A stretch of 49,773 nucleotides of DNA. It comes from Alphaproteobacteria bacterium (lineage in GTDB: Bacteria; Pseudomonadota; Alphaproteobacteria; GCA-2731375). The notes under the pieces were generated by a model. It was not told where the DNA came from. It saw only the letters and a program-made list of their open reading frames with translations, and did no database searches. Shown here one piece after another: positions 41,117 to 49,650 of the stretch; the stretch's first letter is position 1, and each line of letters opens with the position of its first letter. The DNA lies in assembly GCA_016869175.1 (NCBI GenBank), contig VGEV01000008.1:1-49773 (forward strand). The letters run 5' to 3'. The position numbers were made by a program, and so were the translations under genes.

Positions 41117-41982
41117 AGTTCGAACTGGACGAAAATCGGCTGGTGGTCCGAGCCCAGCGCCTGGTCGTCGATCCAGGCGCGCGTGACCCTGGCGGCGAGG
41201 CCGGGCGCGGCGAACACATAGTCGATGCGTTGCGGCCGGCCCGGCTCCGCGAACGTCACGCCTTCGCTCTCGCGATGGCCGGCGGCGACCCAACTGTCGA
41301 CGAAGCCCTGGCGTGGCGTCAGCCGGCCGCGCCGGGGATGCCATTCGCCGACCAGCAGGGGATATTCCGGGTGGTGCGGCTCGAAATTGAAATCGCCGGC
41401 CAGGATCGCTTCCGCCGGCAGGGCCGGCGCCGGCCGCCCTTCGCCCAGCAGGAAGTCGGCGCAGTGTTCCCAGGCCAGGCCTTCGCCCGGCGCGCGTTCG
41501 ACCGTTCGCAACAGCCACTCGACCTGCGGCCGTCGCTGGCCGGTGGAAATGTGCGACAGATGCAGCGAGTAGACACGCAACGCTCCGGCTGGCGTCGCCA
41601 GCACGCTCTCGACCGCGCAGCGCAGCAAGTCGAAGACGGCGGCGAGCGGTGGGCGCGGCAGCGGCAGGGTGCGGGCAGCGGCGATCGGCCAGCGGCTGGC
41701 CACCATGTTGCCGAATTCCTGGCGGCGGTTGCGCGAACGGGCATCGCCGCCGGGTGCGCCGGCATCGACGCTGAAGGGACAGCCGTGCACATAGTGGAGG
41801 CCCAGCATCTCGGCCAGTTCCGCCGCCTGGTCGGCGAAACCGTGCCGCGCGGCGTGGCGCGAGACCTCCTGGAAGCAGACGATGTCAGCTTGGCGCACGG
41901 CCTGGGCGATGCGCGCGAGATCGTAGGCACCGTCGCGGCCGATGCCGTATTGGATGTTGTAGCTGGCCAGGGTCAGCAACAT
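41113..41982 (-). CDS. endonuclease/exonuclease/phosphatase family hydrolase
   Basis: A 289-residue metal-dependent phosphoesterase. EEP motifs: ASYNIQYGIG (Asn), IVCFQEVSRH (Glu), YSLHLSHIS (His), ILAGDFNFEP (Asp/Asn), RIDYVFA and LGSDHQPIFVQFEL (Asp/His). No signal peptide, so cytosolic. Homologues cleave phosphodiesters in nucleic acids, phospholipids or inositol phosphates; the substrate is not evident. Its stop codon is formed by the end of repeat copy 3. Confidence 0.9.
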   Translation of the reverse strand: MLLTLASYNIQYGIGRDGAYDLARIAQAVRQADIVCFQEVSRHAARHGFADQAAELAEMLGLHYVHGCPFSVDAGAPGGDARSRNRRQEFGNMVASRWPIAAARTLPLPRPPLAAVFDLLRCAVESVLATPAGALRVYSLHLSHISTGQRRPQVEWLLRTVERAPGEGLAWEHCADFLLGEGRPAPALPAEAILAGDFNFEPHHPEYPLLVGEWHPRRGRLTPRQGFVDSWVAAGHRESEGVTFAEPGRPQRIDYVFAAPGLAARVTRAWIDDQALGSDHQPIFVQFEL

Positions 41983-42024
41983 GGCGGTGTTCTAGGCCGC
42001 ATCGGTGACGACAGCATGGCCGCG

Positions 42025-43083
42025 TCAGCGCTGGGTGAGCGTGCGCCACAGCGCATCGGCGCCGCGCCCCGCCACTTCGCGGCCCAGTCGCACCGACCAT
42101 TCGCTGTCGTTGCCGAACTCCGATCGCCATGACCACAGCCGGCGGGTAGTGAAGTGCAGCGCGTGCTCGTAGGTGAAGCCGATGGCGCCGTGCACTTGGT
42201 GGGCGATGGCGCAGCCGGCGCCGGCCGCCTCGCCAACGCGCGACTTGGCGACCGCGATCTCGAACCCGGGATCCCCGGTCTCCGCCGCCCGCGCGGCGAC
42301 CAACGCGGCCATGCCGGCCGCCGCCGTATGGCTCGCCAGCACGGCCAGTTGTTGCTGGATCGCCTGGAACTTGCCGATCGGCCGGCCGAATTGGCTGCGC
42401 TCATTGGCGTAACGGACGCACTGGTCCAGCACCTGGTCGAGGCCGCCCGCCATCTGCAGCGAGCGGACAAGCGCGCCCCAAGGAACCAGGCCGTCTGGCC
42501 CGAGCTCGCTCGGCGCGGGTGCTGCCGCCAGTACGGCCGCGTCCGCGAAACGCAACCGGTCGCGCGGCTCGGCCGCCATGTTCCGGTCTGCCGCGACGCT
42601 TGCCGCGCCGCTGGCGACGCAGGCCAGATGCGGCCGCCCGTCGAGCGGCGCCAGCACCAACACATGGTCGGCGCGGCCGCCCCAGGGCACCCGCGCGGCG
42701 CTGCCGGACAACTTCAGCCCGCTGCCCGTGCGGGCAAGCGCCAGGCGGTCGGTCCGGCGCACCGGCGCCAAGCTGAGCGGACCTTGCGGCACCGCCAAGC
42801 CGGCACGCGTGGCCAGCCAGGCGGCCAGCACGGTCTCCGCCAGCGGCACCGGGGCGGCGTGCCGGCCGGCCGCGCGCAGCACAATGGCGGCATCGCTCCA
42901 GCTCCCGCCGGCGCCACCCTGGTCCTCCGGCACCAGCACCTGTGTCAGGCCGTTCTCCTCCAATGCCCGCCACAGCTCGGCCGGCCACAACCCCTTCTCC
43001 ACCCGGTCGAGCAGGTCCTTGGTGACCACGTCGCCCAACAGCCGGGCGACCTGATCGGCGAGGATGCCAGCCAGCTCGCTCAT
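42025..43083 (-). CDS. acyl-CoA dehydrogenase family protein, small subunit type
   Basis: A 352-residue flavoprotein-fold protein with the helical N-terminal domain (ENGLTQVLVPEDQGGAGGSW), a diverged middle beta domain, and a C-terminal domain with RSQFGRPIGKFQAIQQQLA and HQVHGAIGFTYEHALH. Such reduced ACADs usually pair with a second ACAD to make an alpha2beta2 enzyme, as known for FadE/ChsE pairs in steroid side-chain breakdown. The ATG overlaps the stop of the partner gene. Confidence 0.9.
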   Translation of the reverse strand: MSELAGILADQVARLLGDVVTKDLLDRVEKGLWPAELWRALEENGLTQVLVPEDQGGAGGSWSDAAIVLRAAGRHAAPVPLAETVLAAWLATRAGLAVPQGPLSLAPVRRTDRLALARTGSGLKLSGSAARVPWGGRADHVLVLAPLDGRPHLACVASGAASVAADRNMAAEPRDRLRFADAAVLAAAPAPSELGPDGLVPWGALVRSLQMAGGLDQVLDQCVRYANERSQFGRPIGKFQAIQQQLAVLASHTAAAGMAALVAARAAETGDPGFEIAVAKSRVGEAAGAGCAIAHQVHGAIGFTYEHALHFTTRRLWSWRSEFGNDSEWSVRLGREVAGRGADALWRTLTQR

Positions 43084-44228
43084 CGCAGGCCAAGCCCGCG
43101 CGCAATGATGCCGCGCAGGATCTCCCGCGTGCCGCCGCGCAGCGTGAACGAGACCGCAATCTGCCGCAGATGCGCCAGCACCTGCTCGAAGTCCTGGGCG
43201 GAATTGGCCGATGGCTCGCAATCGATCAGCATCTGCGCCACTTCGGGCAACTCCTGCTCGAAATTGGTGCCCAGATCCTTGACCACCGAAGCTTCCAGCG
43301 CCGGGTCGATCTTCTGCTGCAGCAGTCCGGAGACGCTGATCGACATCTGCCGGATGGTGGCCAGATGGGCGACCAGCCGGCCGACCGCCAGCGCCCCGCG
43401 CTCGCTCGGGTCCTGACTGATCTCGCGGATCAGTTCCAGCAGCAACTGGAAGCTCGACAGATAGCGCTCCGGCCCGCTGCGCTCGAAGGCAAGCTCGGTC
43501 GTCACCTGCTTCCAGCCTTCGCCCTCCTTGCCCACCAGGCTGTCGGCCGGGATGAAGGCGTCCTGGAACACCACCTCGTTGAAATGTTCCTCGCCCGCCA
43601 GGTTGCGGATGGGGCGGATGCTGATGCCCTTGGTCTTGGTCGGCACCAGAAACTGCGACAACCCCTGGTGCTTGCTCTCGGCGTTGGGATCGGTGCGGAA
43701 CAGCGCGATCATGTAGTCGCAATGCTGCGCGTTCGAGGTCCACACCTTGGTGCCGTTGACCAGGTAGCCGCCGTCCTGGCGAATGGCGCGGGTGCGGATC
43801 GAGGCCAGGTCGGAGCCACTGTCGGGCTCGCTCATGCCGATGCAGAAATAGAGTTCGCCCCGGGCAATGCGCGGCAGGATCGCCTGGCGCTGCGCCTCGG
43901 TGCCGAAGCGCAGCAACAGCGGCCCGCTCTGCCGGTCGGCCACCCAGTGCGCGGAAACCGGCGCCCCGGCGGCCAGCAGCTCCTCCAGCAGCACGTAGCG
44001 CTCGAAGGCGCTGCGCTCGTGTCCGCCATAGCGCTTCGGCCAGGTCAGGCCGATCCAGCCACGCTCGCCCAGCTTGCGGCTGAAGCCGGGGTCCCAACCG
44101 GACCACGAGGTGGCGCGATGGACCGCCGAGCGGTTCGGCATCGCCTCGGCCAGGAAGTCGCGCACTTCCCCGCGCAGCGCTTCGGCGTCTGGCGGCAGTC
44201 GCGTCGGCTCAAAACGGAACGCTTGCAT
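43080..44228 (-). CDS. acyl-CoA dehydrogenase family protein, partner subunit
   Basis: A 382-residue ACAD. Signatures are GLTWPKRYGGHERS, FCIGMSEPDSGSDLASIRTRA, VNGTKVWTSNAQHCDYM (flavin site) and the C-terminal LRGGTREILRGIIARGLGLR. It is the first gene of the two-gene unit and overlaps the second as ATGA. Substrate unknown; the pair suggests oxidation of a bulky or branched acyl-CoA rather than a simple fatty acid (inference). Confidence 0.92.
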   Translation of the reverse strand: MQAFRFEPTRLPPDAEALRGEVRDFLAEAMPNRSAVHRATSWSGWDPGFSRKLGERGWIGLTWPKRYGGHERSAFERYVLLEELLAAGAPVSAHWVADRQSGPLLLRFGTEAQRQAILPRIARGELYFCIGMSEPDSGSDLASIRTRAIRQDGGYLVNGTKVWTSNAQHCDYMIALFRTDPNAESKHQGLSQFLVPTKTKGISIRPIRNLAGEEHFNEVVFQDAFIPADSLVGKEGEGWKQVTTELAFERSGPERYLSSFQLLLELIREISQDPSERGALAVGRLVAHLATIRQMSISVSGLLQQKIDPALEASVVKDLGTNFEQELPEVAQMLIDCEPSANSAQDFEQVLAHLRQIAVSFTLRGGTREILRGIIARGLGLR

Positions 44229-44317
44229 GTGGAACCCGTCCGGGCGTGGGATGAAGAGGCGAGGTTAGCACGACCAAGTCGATCGGCCGGGGCCGGCCAA
44301 TTGACGGTGGAGCGGCA

Positions 44318-44394
<77 letters not shown>

Positions 44395-44407
44395 ATGGCG
44401 GCAGAGC

Positions 44408-44436
44408 CTAATAGGAGAAAGCCGTCGGCGCCGCAA
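44408..44436 (-). promoter_or_regulatory. candidate promoter for tRNA-Val
   Basis: On the minus strand TTGCGG and TATTAG are spaced by 17 bases; the -10 box ends 13 bases before the tRNA 5' end. Good spacing and placement, pattern match only. Confidence 0.45.
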
Positions 44437-44447
44437 GTCCGCGGCGC

Positions 44448-44465
44448 GCGGGCAGCGGTGCCCGC
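44448..44465 (-). terminator. 7-bp GC hairpin after cpdR
   Basis: GCGGGCA-GCGG-TGCCCGC, two bases beyond the cpdR stop and between it and the tRNA promoter. No T-run follows on the minus strand, so a termination role is tentative. Confidence 0.4.
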
Positions 44466-44467
44466 CC

Positions 44468-44827
44468 TCAGGCGGCGAGCACGCGATCGACCTCGGCCAC
44501 CAGGTCGCGCAGATGGAACGGCTTGGACAGCACGCGGGCGTCGGTTTCGCCGACCCGGCGGTTCTTCAGCGCCACCGCGGCGAAGCCAGTGATGAACATC
44601 ACCCGGATGCGGGCATCGATGGCGACCGCGCGGCGGGCCAGTTCGATGCCGTCCATCTGCGGCATGACGATATCCGCCAGCAGCAGATCGAAGCGCCGCT
44701 CGGCCAGGACCGGCAGGGCTTCGTCGCCCTGCGCCACGGAGAAGACGCTGTGGCCGGCCCGCTCCAGCGCCCGCGCGAGGAATCCGCGCATCGAATCATC
44801 GTCTTCGGCCAACAAGATACTCGCCAT
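44468..44827 (-). CDS. cpdR: CpdR-like single-domain response regulator
   Basis: A 119-residue receiver with acidic pocket AEDDDSMRGFLARALE, phospho-acceptor Asp52 in LLLADIVMPQMDG, MFITGFAAVAL switch strand and lysine in VLSKPFHLRDL. It closely resembles Caulobacter CpdR, which when unphosphorylated delivers substrates such as PdeA and primes CtrA degradation by ClpXP. The divergent N-formylglutamate amidohydrolase neighbour is the usual partner of cpdR in alphaproteobacterial genomes, which supports the assignment. Confidence 0.88.
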   Translation of the reverse strand: MASILLAEDDDSMRGFLARALERAGHSVFSVAQGDEALPVLAERRFDLLLADIVMPQMDGIELARRAVAIDARIRVMFITGFAAVALKNRRVGETDARVLSKPFHLRDLVAEVDRVLAA

Positions 44828-44940
44828 GGAACACCCTGCCGGGACCTGCCCTCGCCGGCTTCCAGCCGTCGTCCGAGGATAGGCGACCCGCCCTACGAAA
44901 GCGTGAAAGCGCGGTATGCACGAGGCATGCCGCGGCCTCT

Positions 44941-44969
44941 TTCGACACCTCGTGCTGGCTTGTTATGAT
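44941..44969 (+). promoter_or_regulatory. candidate sigma-70 promoter for the N-formylglutamate amidohydrolase gene
   Basis: TTCGAC and TATGAT with 17 bases between, in the 183-base divergent region between cpdR and the hydrolase gene. Expected start about 35 bases before the ATG. Confidence 0.5.
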
Positions 44970-45010
44970 TACCGCCGCAGTTCGGCGCGCGACGTCGAGG
45001 TCTGGGAGCA

Positions 45011-45907
45011 ATGGCGCGGCAGCAGGGCGAGGGACGGTCCACGGCGCGGCGCGAGTGCCCGCCCTTCGAGGTGCGCCAGCCGGCGACCTGGACCTCGCCG
45101 GTCGTCTACGCGGTGCCGCATAGCGGCACCTACTATCCCAGCGACCTAGTGCTGGCCAGCGCGCTCGACCGGCTCACCTTGCGCAAGTCAGAGGATGCCT
45201 TCGTCGACGAACTCTTCCTGCCGGCGATCCTGACCGGATCACCGCTCATCAAGGTGAACTATGCGCGGGTCTACCTGGACGTGAACCGCGAGCCGTATGA
45301 ACTCGATCCGCAGATGTTCGAAGATCCGCTGCCGCCGGAAGCCAACACCACCAGCCTGCGCGTGGCCGGCGGGCTGGGCACCATCGCCCGGGTGGTAGCG
45401 GACGGTGCGGAGGTCTACCGCTCCAAGCTGAAATTCGAGGCGGCGGAGGAGCGGGTCGCCCGCATCTACCGGCCCTATCACGAGGCGCTGGCGGAATTGC
45501 TGCGGGCCGCGCGCGCACGCTTTGGCTTCGCCGTGCTGATCGACTGTCACTCCATGCCATCGATGGGGGCCATGCAGGGCGACGGCCGGCGCCGCGCGGA
45601 CGTGGTGCTGGGCGACCGGTTTGGCACGTCCTGCGCAACTCTGTTGAGCGATCTCGCCGAGACGCTGCTCCGCGCGGAGAAGCTGGCGGTCGCCCGCAAC
45701 AACCCCTATGCCGGCGGCTTCACCACCTACCACTATGGCCGGCCGGCGGAAGGTGTGCACGCCTTGCAGATCGAACTGAACCGCGCGCTCTACATGGACG
45801 AGGAGCGCATCGCCAAGCGGGCGGACTTCGCCGCGCTAGCCGCCAGCCTGCGGCGGGTCATCGCCGGTCTGTCGGGGCTGTCCGCCGAGCCGGCCGGCCG
45901 AGTTTAG
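45011..45907 (+). CDS. N-formylglutamate amidohydrolase
   Basis: A 298-residue hydrolase of the HutG/FGase family, which releases formate and glutamate from N-formylglutamate at the end of one histidine degradation route. Motifs are AVPHSGTYYP, KVNYARVYLDVNREPYELD, YRPYHEAL, VLIDCHSMPSMG and IELNRALYMDE. GGGAG precedes the ATG. No other hut genes are near, so the physiological substrate may differ. Four-base tail overlap with the deacetylase gene. Confidence 0.92.
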   Translation: MARQQGEGRSTARRECPPFEVRQPATWTSPVVYAVPHSGTYYPSDLVLASALDRLTLRKSEDAFVDELFLPAILTGSPLIKVNYARVYLDVNREPYELDPQMFEDPLPPEANTTSLRVAGGLGTIARVVADGAEVYRSKLKFEAAEERVARIYRPYHEALAELLRAARARFGFAVLIDCHSMPSMGAMQGDGRRRADVVLGDRFGTSCATLLSDLAETLLRAEKLAVARNNPYAGGFTTYHYGRPAEGVHALQIELNRALYMDEERIAKRADFAALAASLRRVIAGLSGLSAEPAGRV

Positions 45908-46797
45908 CCGCCCGGCACGATGCCGGCCGGCAGGCTTTCGATGTGCCGGCAGATCTCGCCCGGCCGCGTCAGCCAGATGTCGTCGCGGTGGCGGGCGATA
46001 TGGCGCAAGGCGCGCCGCAATTCGCGCAATCGGAAGGCCTGGCCGATCACGAAGGGATGCAGCGACAGGCGGAAGACCAGCGGCCGCCGACGGCTTTCCG
46101 CCAGCATCTCGTCGAACTCCGAGATGATCATGTCGGCGAACTCGGCGGCGGTCGCGTGCAGCCAGACGATGGCACGGTTGTCGTTGAGCTCGATCGGATA
46201 GGGCATCGAGAGCAGCCGACCGGCGCGGCAACGCAGCCAGAAAGGCTGGTCGTCGGCCATGCCCCAGTCCATCACGTAGCGGTAGCCGGCCTCTTGCAGC
46301 AGGTCGAGCGAGACGGGGCTGTTCGACAGCCAGGGGCTCATCCAGCCGAGCGGCTGGCGGCCTTCGTGGCGGACGATGGCGCTCGTCACCTTGTGAATGA
46401 GCTCGCGTTCGAGTTCTTCCCGCAGGATGCCCTGCTCCTCGGAATTGGTCAGGCCGTGGCCCAGGATCTCGTGCCCCCGTTGGCGCAGCGCCTGCGGGAT
46501 CTCCGGCGCCATCTCATAGAGCTCGGTGTTGAGCTGCGCTTCCGCCGGCAGGGCCAGCTCGTCCAGCAGTTCGATGAGCCGCCAGAAGCCGACGCGGTTG
46601 CCATAGTCGCGCCAAGCATAGACCGAATGAGCATACGCTTGGTCGGGCGGCGCGATGGCCGAGCCCTTGCCTTGACCATAGGCGAAGACCTCGGCGTTGA
46701 TGGCGACATAGGCGGCCAAGCGCCGGCCGTGCGGCCAGGAATAGTCGGGCCGCTGGGCGATGGCCGAATAGGCGTAGCGGGGTTGCGTGGGCAGCAT
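45904..46797 (-). CDS. polysaccharide-deacetylase-fold protein, PuuE/allantoinase-like
   Basis: A 297-residue NodB-fold protein with PDYSWPHGRRLAAYVAIN, INAEVFAYG in place of the DD metal motif, GHEILGHGLTNSEEQG, GWMSPWLSNSPVSLDLLQEAGY and LSLHPFVIGQAFRL. The HG-x-TNSE segment and altered first metal motif are typical of the PuuE-like subgroup (metal-independent allantoinase and relatives) rather than true chitin deacetylases. It lies 17 bases downstream of a dihydropyrimidinase-type gene, so hydrolysis of a cyclic amide or ureide is more likely than a wall function. Confidence 0.85.
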   Translation of the reverse strand: MLPTQPRYAYSAIAQRPDYSWPHGRRLAAYVAINAEVFAYGQGKGSAIAPPDQAYAHSVYAWRDYGNRVGFWRLIELLDELALPAEAQLNTELYEMAPEIPQALRQRGHEILGHGLTNSEEQGILREELERELIHKVTSAIVRHEGRQPLGWMSPWLSNSPVSLDLLQEAGYRYVMDWGMADDQPFWLRCRAGRLLSMPYPIELNDNRAIVWLHATAAEFADMIISEFDEMLAESRRRPLVFRLSLHPFVIGQAFRLRELRRALRHIARHRDDIWLTRPGEICRHIESLPAGIVPGG

Positions 46798-46814
46798 GTG
46801 GTGGCTCCGGGTGA

Positions 46815-48281
46815 TCAGAACAAGGGGCGATCGTCGCCATCGACCAAGCCGGCCAGTTCCGTCGGCAGCCGCCCGCTCGGGCGCGCGGGATCGGGCTTGG
46901 CGCAAGGCAGGAAACGGCCGCTGCCGGGGCTGGCCAGCAACTGTCCGCCGGCCACCACGAACCGCCCGCGCGACAGCACGGTGGTCGGCCAGCCGACCAG
47001 TTCGCGGCCTTCATAGGGCGTGTAGCCGACCTTGTCGTGCAACTCCGCCCAGCGCACCGTCACCCGCTTGTCGGTATCCCAGATCGCCAGGTCGGCATCG
47101 CTGCCGATGGCGATGGTGCCCTTGCGCGGATAGAGGCCATAGAGCCTGGCGTGGTTGGTGGCGCCGAGCGCGACGAACTGCGTCAGTTCGAGCCGGCCTT
47201 GCCGCACGCCTTCGGAAAACAGCAACGGCAGCCGCAGTTCCAGCCCGGGCAGGCCGTTTGCCATGTCCTTGAAGGTGGTGGCCTCGCCTTTCGGCAGCTT
47301 GCCGCTGGCATCGAACCGGTAGGGCGCGTGGTCGGAGGAGAACACCTGGAAGGTGCCGTTGGCCAGCCCGCGCCAGATCGCCGCTTGCGCGGCCTGGTCG
47401 CGCGGCGGCGGGCTGCAGCAGAACATGGCGCCGGCAAGCCCCTCGCGGTCCAGATCGGCCGCGGTCAGGAACAGATATTGCGGGCAGGTCTCGCCATAGA
47501 TGCGCAAGCCGCGGCCTTGCGCGGCACGGATCTCCGCCGCCGCTTCCGCCGCCGACACATGCACCAGCAGCAGGGGCACATCGAGCAGTTCGGCCAGGCG
47601 GATGGCGCGGTTGGTCGCTTCCGCTTCCGTCACGCGCGCATGCGCCACCGCGTGGAACTTCGGCAGCCTGCGGCCGGTCTCCAGCAACTTCGCGGTCAGC
47701 CAGCGGATCATGTCGTGGTTCTCGGCATGCACCATGACCAGCGCCCCCTGCCGGCGCGCCAGCGCCAGGACGTCGAGCATCTGGCTGTCGTCGAGCCGCA
47801 AGCGCTCGTAGGTCATGTAGACCTTGAACGAAGTATAGCCATCGGCGATCAGCGCCGGCAGCTCCTGGCCCAGCACCTGTTCGCTCGGGTCGCTGACGAT
47901 CAGGTGGAAGGCGTAGTCGACGATGGCCTTGGGCCCGGCTGCCTGGTGGTAGTCCCGCACGACCTGGCGGAGCGACTGGCCCCGGTGCTGCGCCGCGAAG
48001 GGGATGATCGTGGTGGTACCGCCGAAGGCGGCCGAGACGGTGGCACTGTGGAAGTCGTCGGCGCAGAGCACGCCGAACGAACTGAGCTGCTCCACATGGC
48101 AGTGCGAATCGATGCCGCCCGGCAGGACCAGCTTGCCGGCGACGTCCAGTTCTCGCCGGCCCGCGGGCAGGCCACGCCCCAGTGCCGCGATCACGCCGTC
48201 GCGGACGCCGATATCGGCCGCGAACACGTCCGCCGCGGTGCAGACCTTGCCGCCCCGCAGCACCAGATCGAAGGGCTCCAT
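46815..48281 (-). CDS. dihydropyrimidinase / D-hydantoinase family amidohydrolase
   Basis: A 488-residue metal-dependent cyclic amidohydrolase. The N-terminal metal pair is HCH in PGGIDSHCHVEQ, the carboxylated bridging lysine is in GYTSFKVYMTY, further ligands are in VHAENHDM and LLVHVSAAEAA, and the catalytic Asp is in FSSDHAPYRF. GGGGAGA fixes the ATG. It opens 5,6-dihydrouracil, hydantoins or related rings. First gene of a two-gene unit with the PuuE-like protein. Confidence 0.94.
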   Translation of the reverse strand: MEPFDLVLRGGKVCTAADVFAADIGVRDGVIAALGRGLPAGRRELDVAGKLVLPGGIDSHCHVEQLSSFGVLCADDFHSATVSAAFGGTTTIIPFAAQHRGQSLRQVVRDYHQAAGPKAIVDYAFHLIVSDPSEQVLGQELPALIADGYTSFKVYMTYERLRLDDSQMLDVLALARRQGALVMVHAENHDMIRWLTAKLLETGRRLPKFHAVAHARVTEAEATNRAIRLAELLDVPLLLVHVSAAEAAAEIRAAQGRGLRIYGETCPQYLFLTAADLDREGLAGAMFCCSPPPRDQAAQAAIWRGLANGTFQVFSSDHAPYRFDASGKLPKGEATTFKDMANGLPGLELRLPLLFSEGVRQGRLELTQFVALGATNHARLYGLYPRKGTIAIGSDADLAIWDTDKRVTVRWAELHDKVGYTPYEGRELVGWPTTVLSRGRFVVAGGQLLASPGSGRFLPCAKPDPARPSGRLPTELAGLVDGDDRPLF

Positions 48282-48425
48282 CGGCTCTCCCCCGCCTTGG
48301 CACGGATGATCCGCCGGCGAACCCGCCGACGCAACGGGCTTCGGCTTGCGCCGGGCGGCGCATTCTCGTGAAATGTCGCGGCCGCCGGGCGTGGCGCCGA
48401 GCCGCCCCGGCCACCGGAGGCTGGC

Positions 48426-49124
48426 ATGGCCGCGATCGCGCCCGACAAGAAGCTGGATTTCCCGCCGACCGAACGCACGCGGGTCAAGCGCCTGCATGAA
48501 CGCGGCCACTACGATCGCGAGACCGTGCACGCCATCCTGGATGCCGGCCTGATCTGCCATGTCAGCTACGTCATCGACGGGCAGCCCTATGCCACGCCCA
48601 CCAGCTATTGGCGCGAGGGCGACATGCTCTATTGGCACGGCTCCTCCGCCAGCCGCATGCTGGAGAACGTGGCGACCGGCATTCCCGTCTGCGTCACCGT
48701 CACCCATCTCGATGGCCTGGTGCTGGCGCGCTCGGGCTTCCACTCCTCGATCAACTACCGCGCGGTCATGGCCTTGGGCGTTGCCCGGTTGGTCAGCGAC
48801 GAGACGGCCAAGCTGAACACGCTGCGCGCCTTCGTCGAACGCTTGACGCCGGGGCGCTGGGCGGAATTGCGGCCGGTGACGGCACGGGAGCTGAAGGCGA
48901 CCACGGTGGTCGGCATGCCGCTCAAGGAGGTTTCGGCCAAGGTGCGCACTGGCCCGCCCAAGGACGACGCCGAGGACTACGCGCTCGATGTCTGGGCGGG
49001 TGTGCTGCCGCTGCGGCAGGTGGCGGCGCCCGCCATCCCCGACCCCAAGCTCAAGGCCGGCGTCGCCCTGCCGCGCTATCTCCAGGACTACGCGCTCGAC
49101 CGCTACGCTCGGGCGAAAGGCTGA
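48426..49124 (+). CDS. pyridoxamine 5'-phosphate oxidase-like FMN-binding protein
   Basis: A 232-residue split-barrel protein of the group often annotated as PPOX-family or nitroimidazole-resistance-like. Visible family segments are HYDRETVHAILDAGLICHVSYV, TPTSYWREGDMLYWHGSSASRML and SINYRAVMALGVARLV. It probably binds FMN or another flavin/deazaflavin; the true substrate is unknown. It is divergent from the dihydropyrimidinase gene and almost abuts the convergent OsmC gene. Confidence 0.88.
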   Translation: MAAIAPDKKLDFPPTERTRVKRLHERGHYDRETVHAILDAGLICHVSYVIDGQPYATPTSYWREGDMLYWHGSSASRMLENVATGIPVCVTVTHLDGLVLARSGFHSSINYRAVMALGVARLVSDETAKLNTLRAFVERLTPGRWAELRPVTARELKATTVVGMPLKEVSAKVRTGPPKDDAEDYALDVWAGVLPLRQVAAPAIPDPKLKAGVALPRYLQDYALDRYARAKG

Positions 49125-49127
49125 GGC

Positions 49128-49637
49128 TCAGCGCTGGCCCAGGCTGACCGCGACCGGCGGGGCCTGTTTCAGCGTCTGGTAGACGACGCAGTAGCGCTCG
49201 GTCAGGCGCAACAGCGTGGCCAGCTTGTCGGCGTCGGCGTCAGTGTCGACGTCGAACGTCAGGCGAATGTCCTTGAAGCCGACGGGTGCATCCTTAGCGA
49301 CCCCCAGCGTGCCGCGGAAGTCGAGCTCGCCTTCGGCCCGGACGACGCCGCCGCGGACCGGGATTTCCAGGGCGGTGGCCACGGCCTTCAACGTGACCCC
49401 GGCGCAGGCCACCAGCGCTTCCAGCAGCATGTCGCCGGAACAGGCCTGCAGGCCATTGCCGCCGGTCGCGGGATGCAGACCCGCCTCGACCAACGCGCGG
49501 CCAGTATCCACCTTGCAGGCGATGCCCTCGCCGTCTAGCCGGCCTTCGGCCTTGAGTGTCACCGTGCCGGCCTGCGGTGCCTCGCGATAGCGCTGCTTCA
49601 AGGGTGCCTGCAGCGCGCGCAACTCGTTCGCGTCCAT
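49128..49637 (-). CDS. OsmC family peroxiredoxin-like protein
   Basis: A 169-residue OsmC/Ohr-fold protein. The two expected redox cysteines are in ACSGDMLLEALVACAGVT and LTERYCVVYQTL. It probably reduces organic hydroperoxides. The start lies only about 14-20 bases from the putative left boundary of the right-hand insertion sequence, so its native promoter may have been displaced or replaced. Confidence 0.87.
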   Translation of the reverse strand: MDANELRALQAPLKQRYREAPQAGTVTLKAEGRLDGEGIACKVDTGRALVEAGLHPATGGNGLQACSGDMLLEALVACAGVTLKAVATALEIPVRGGVVRAEGELDFRGTLGVAKDAPVGFKDIRLTFDVDTDADADKLATLLRLTERYCVVYQTLKQAPPVAVSLGQR

Positions 49638-49650
49638 GTCCTGTCCTAAG

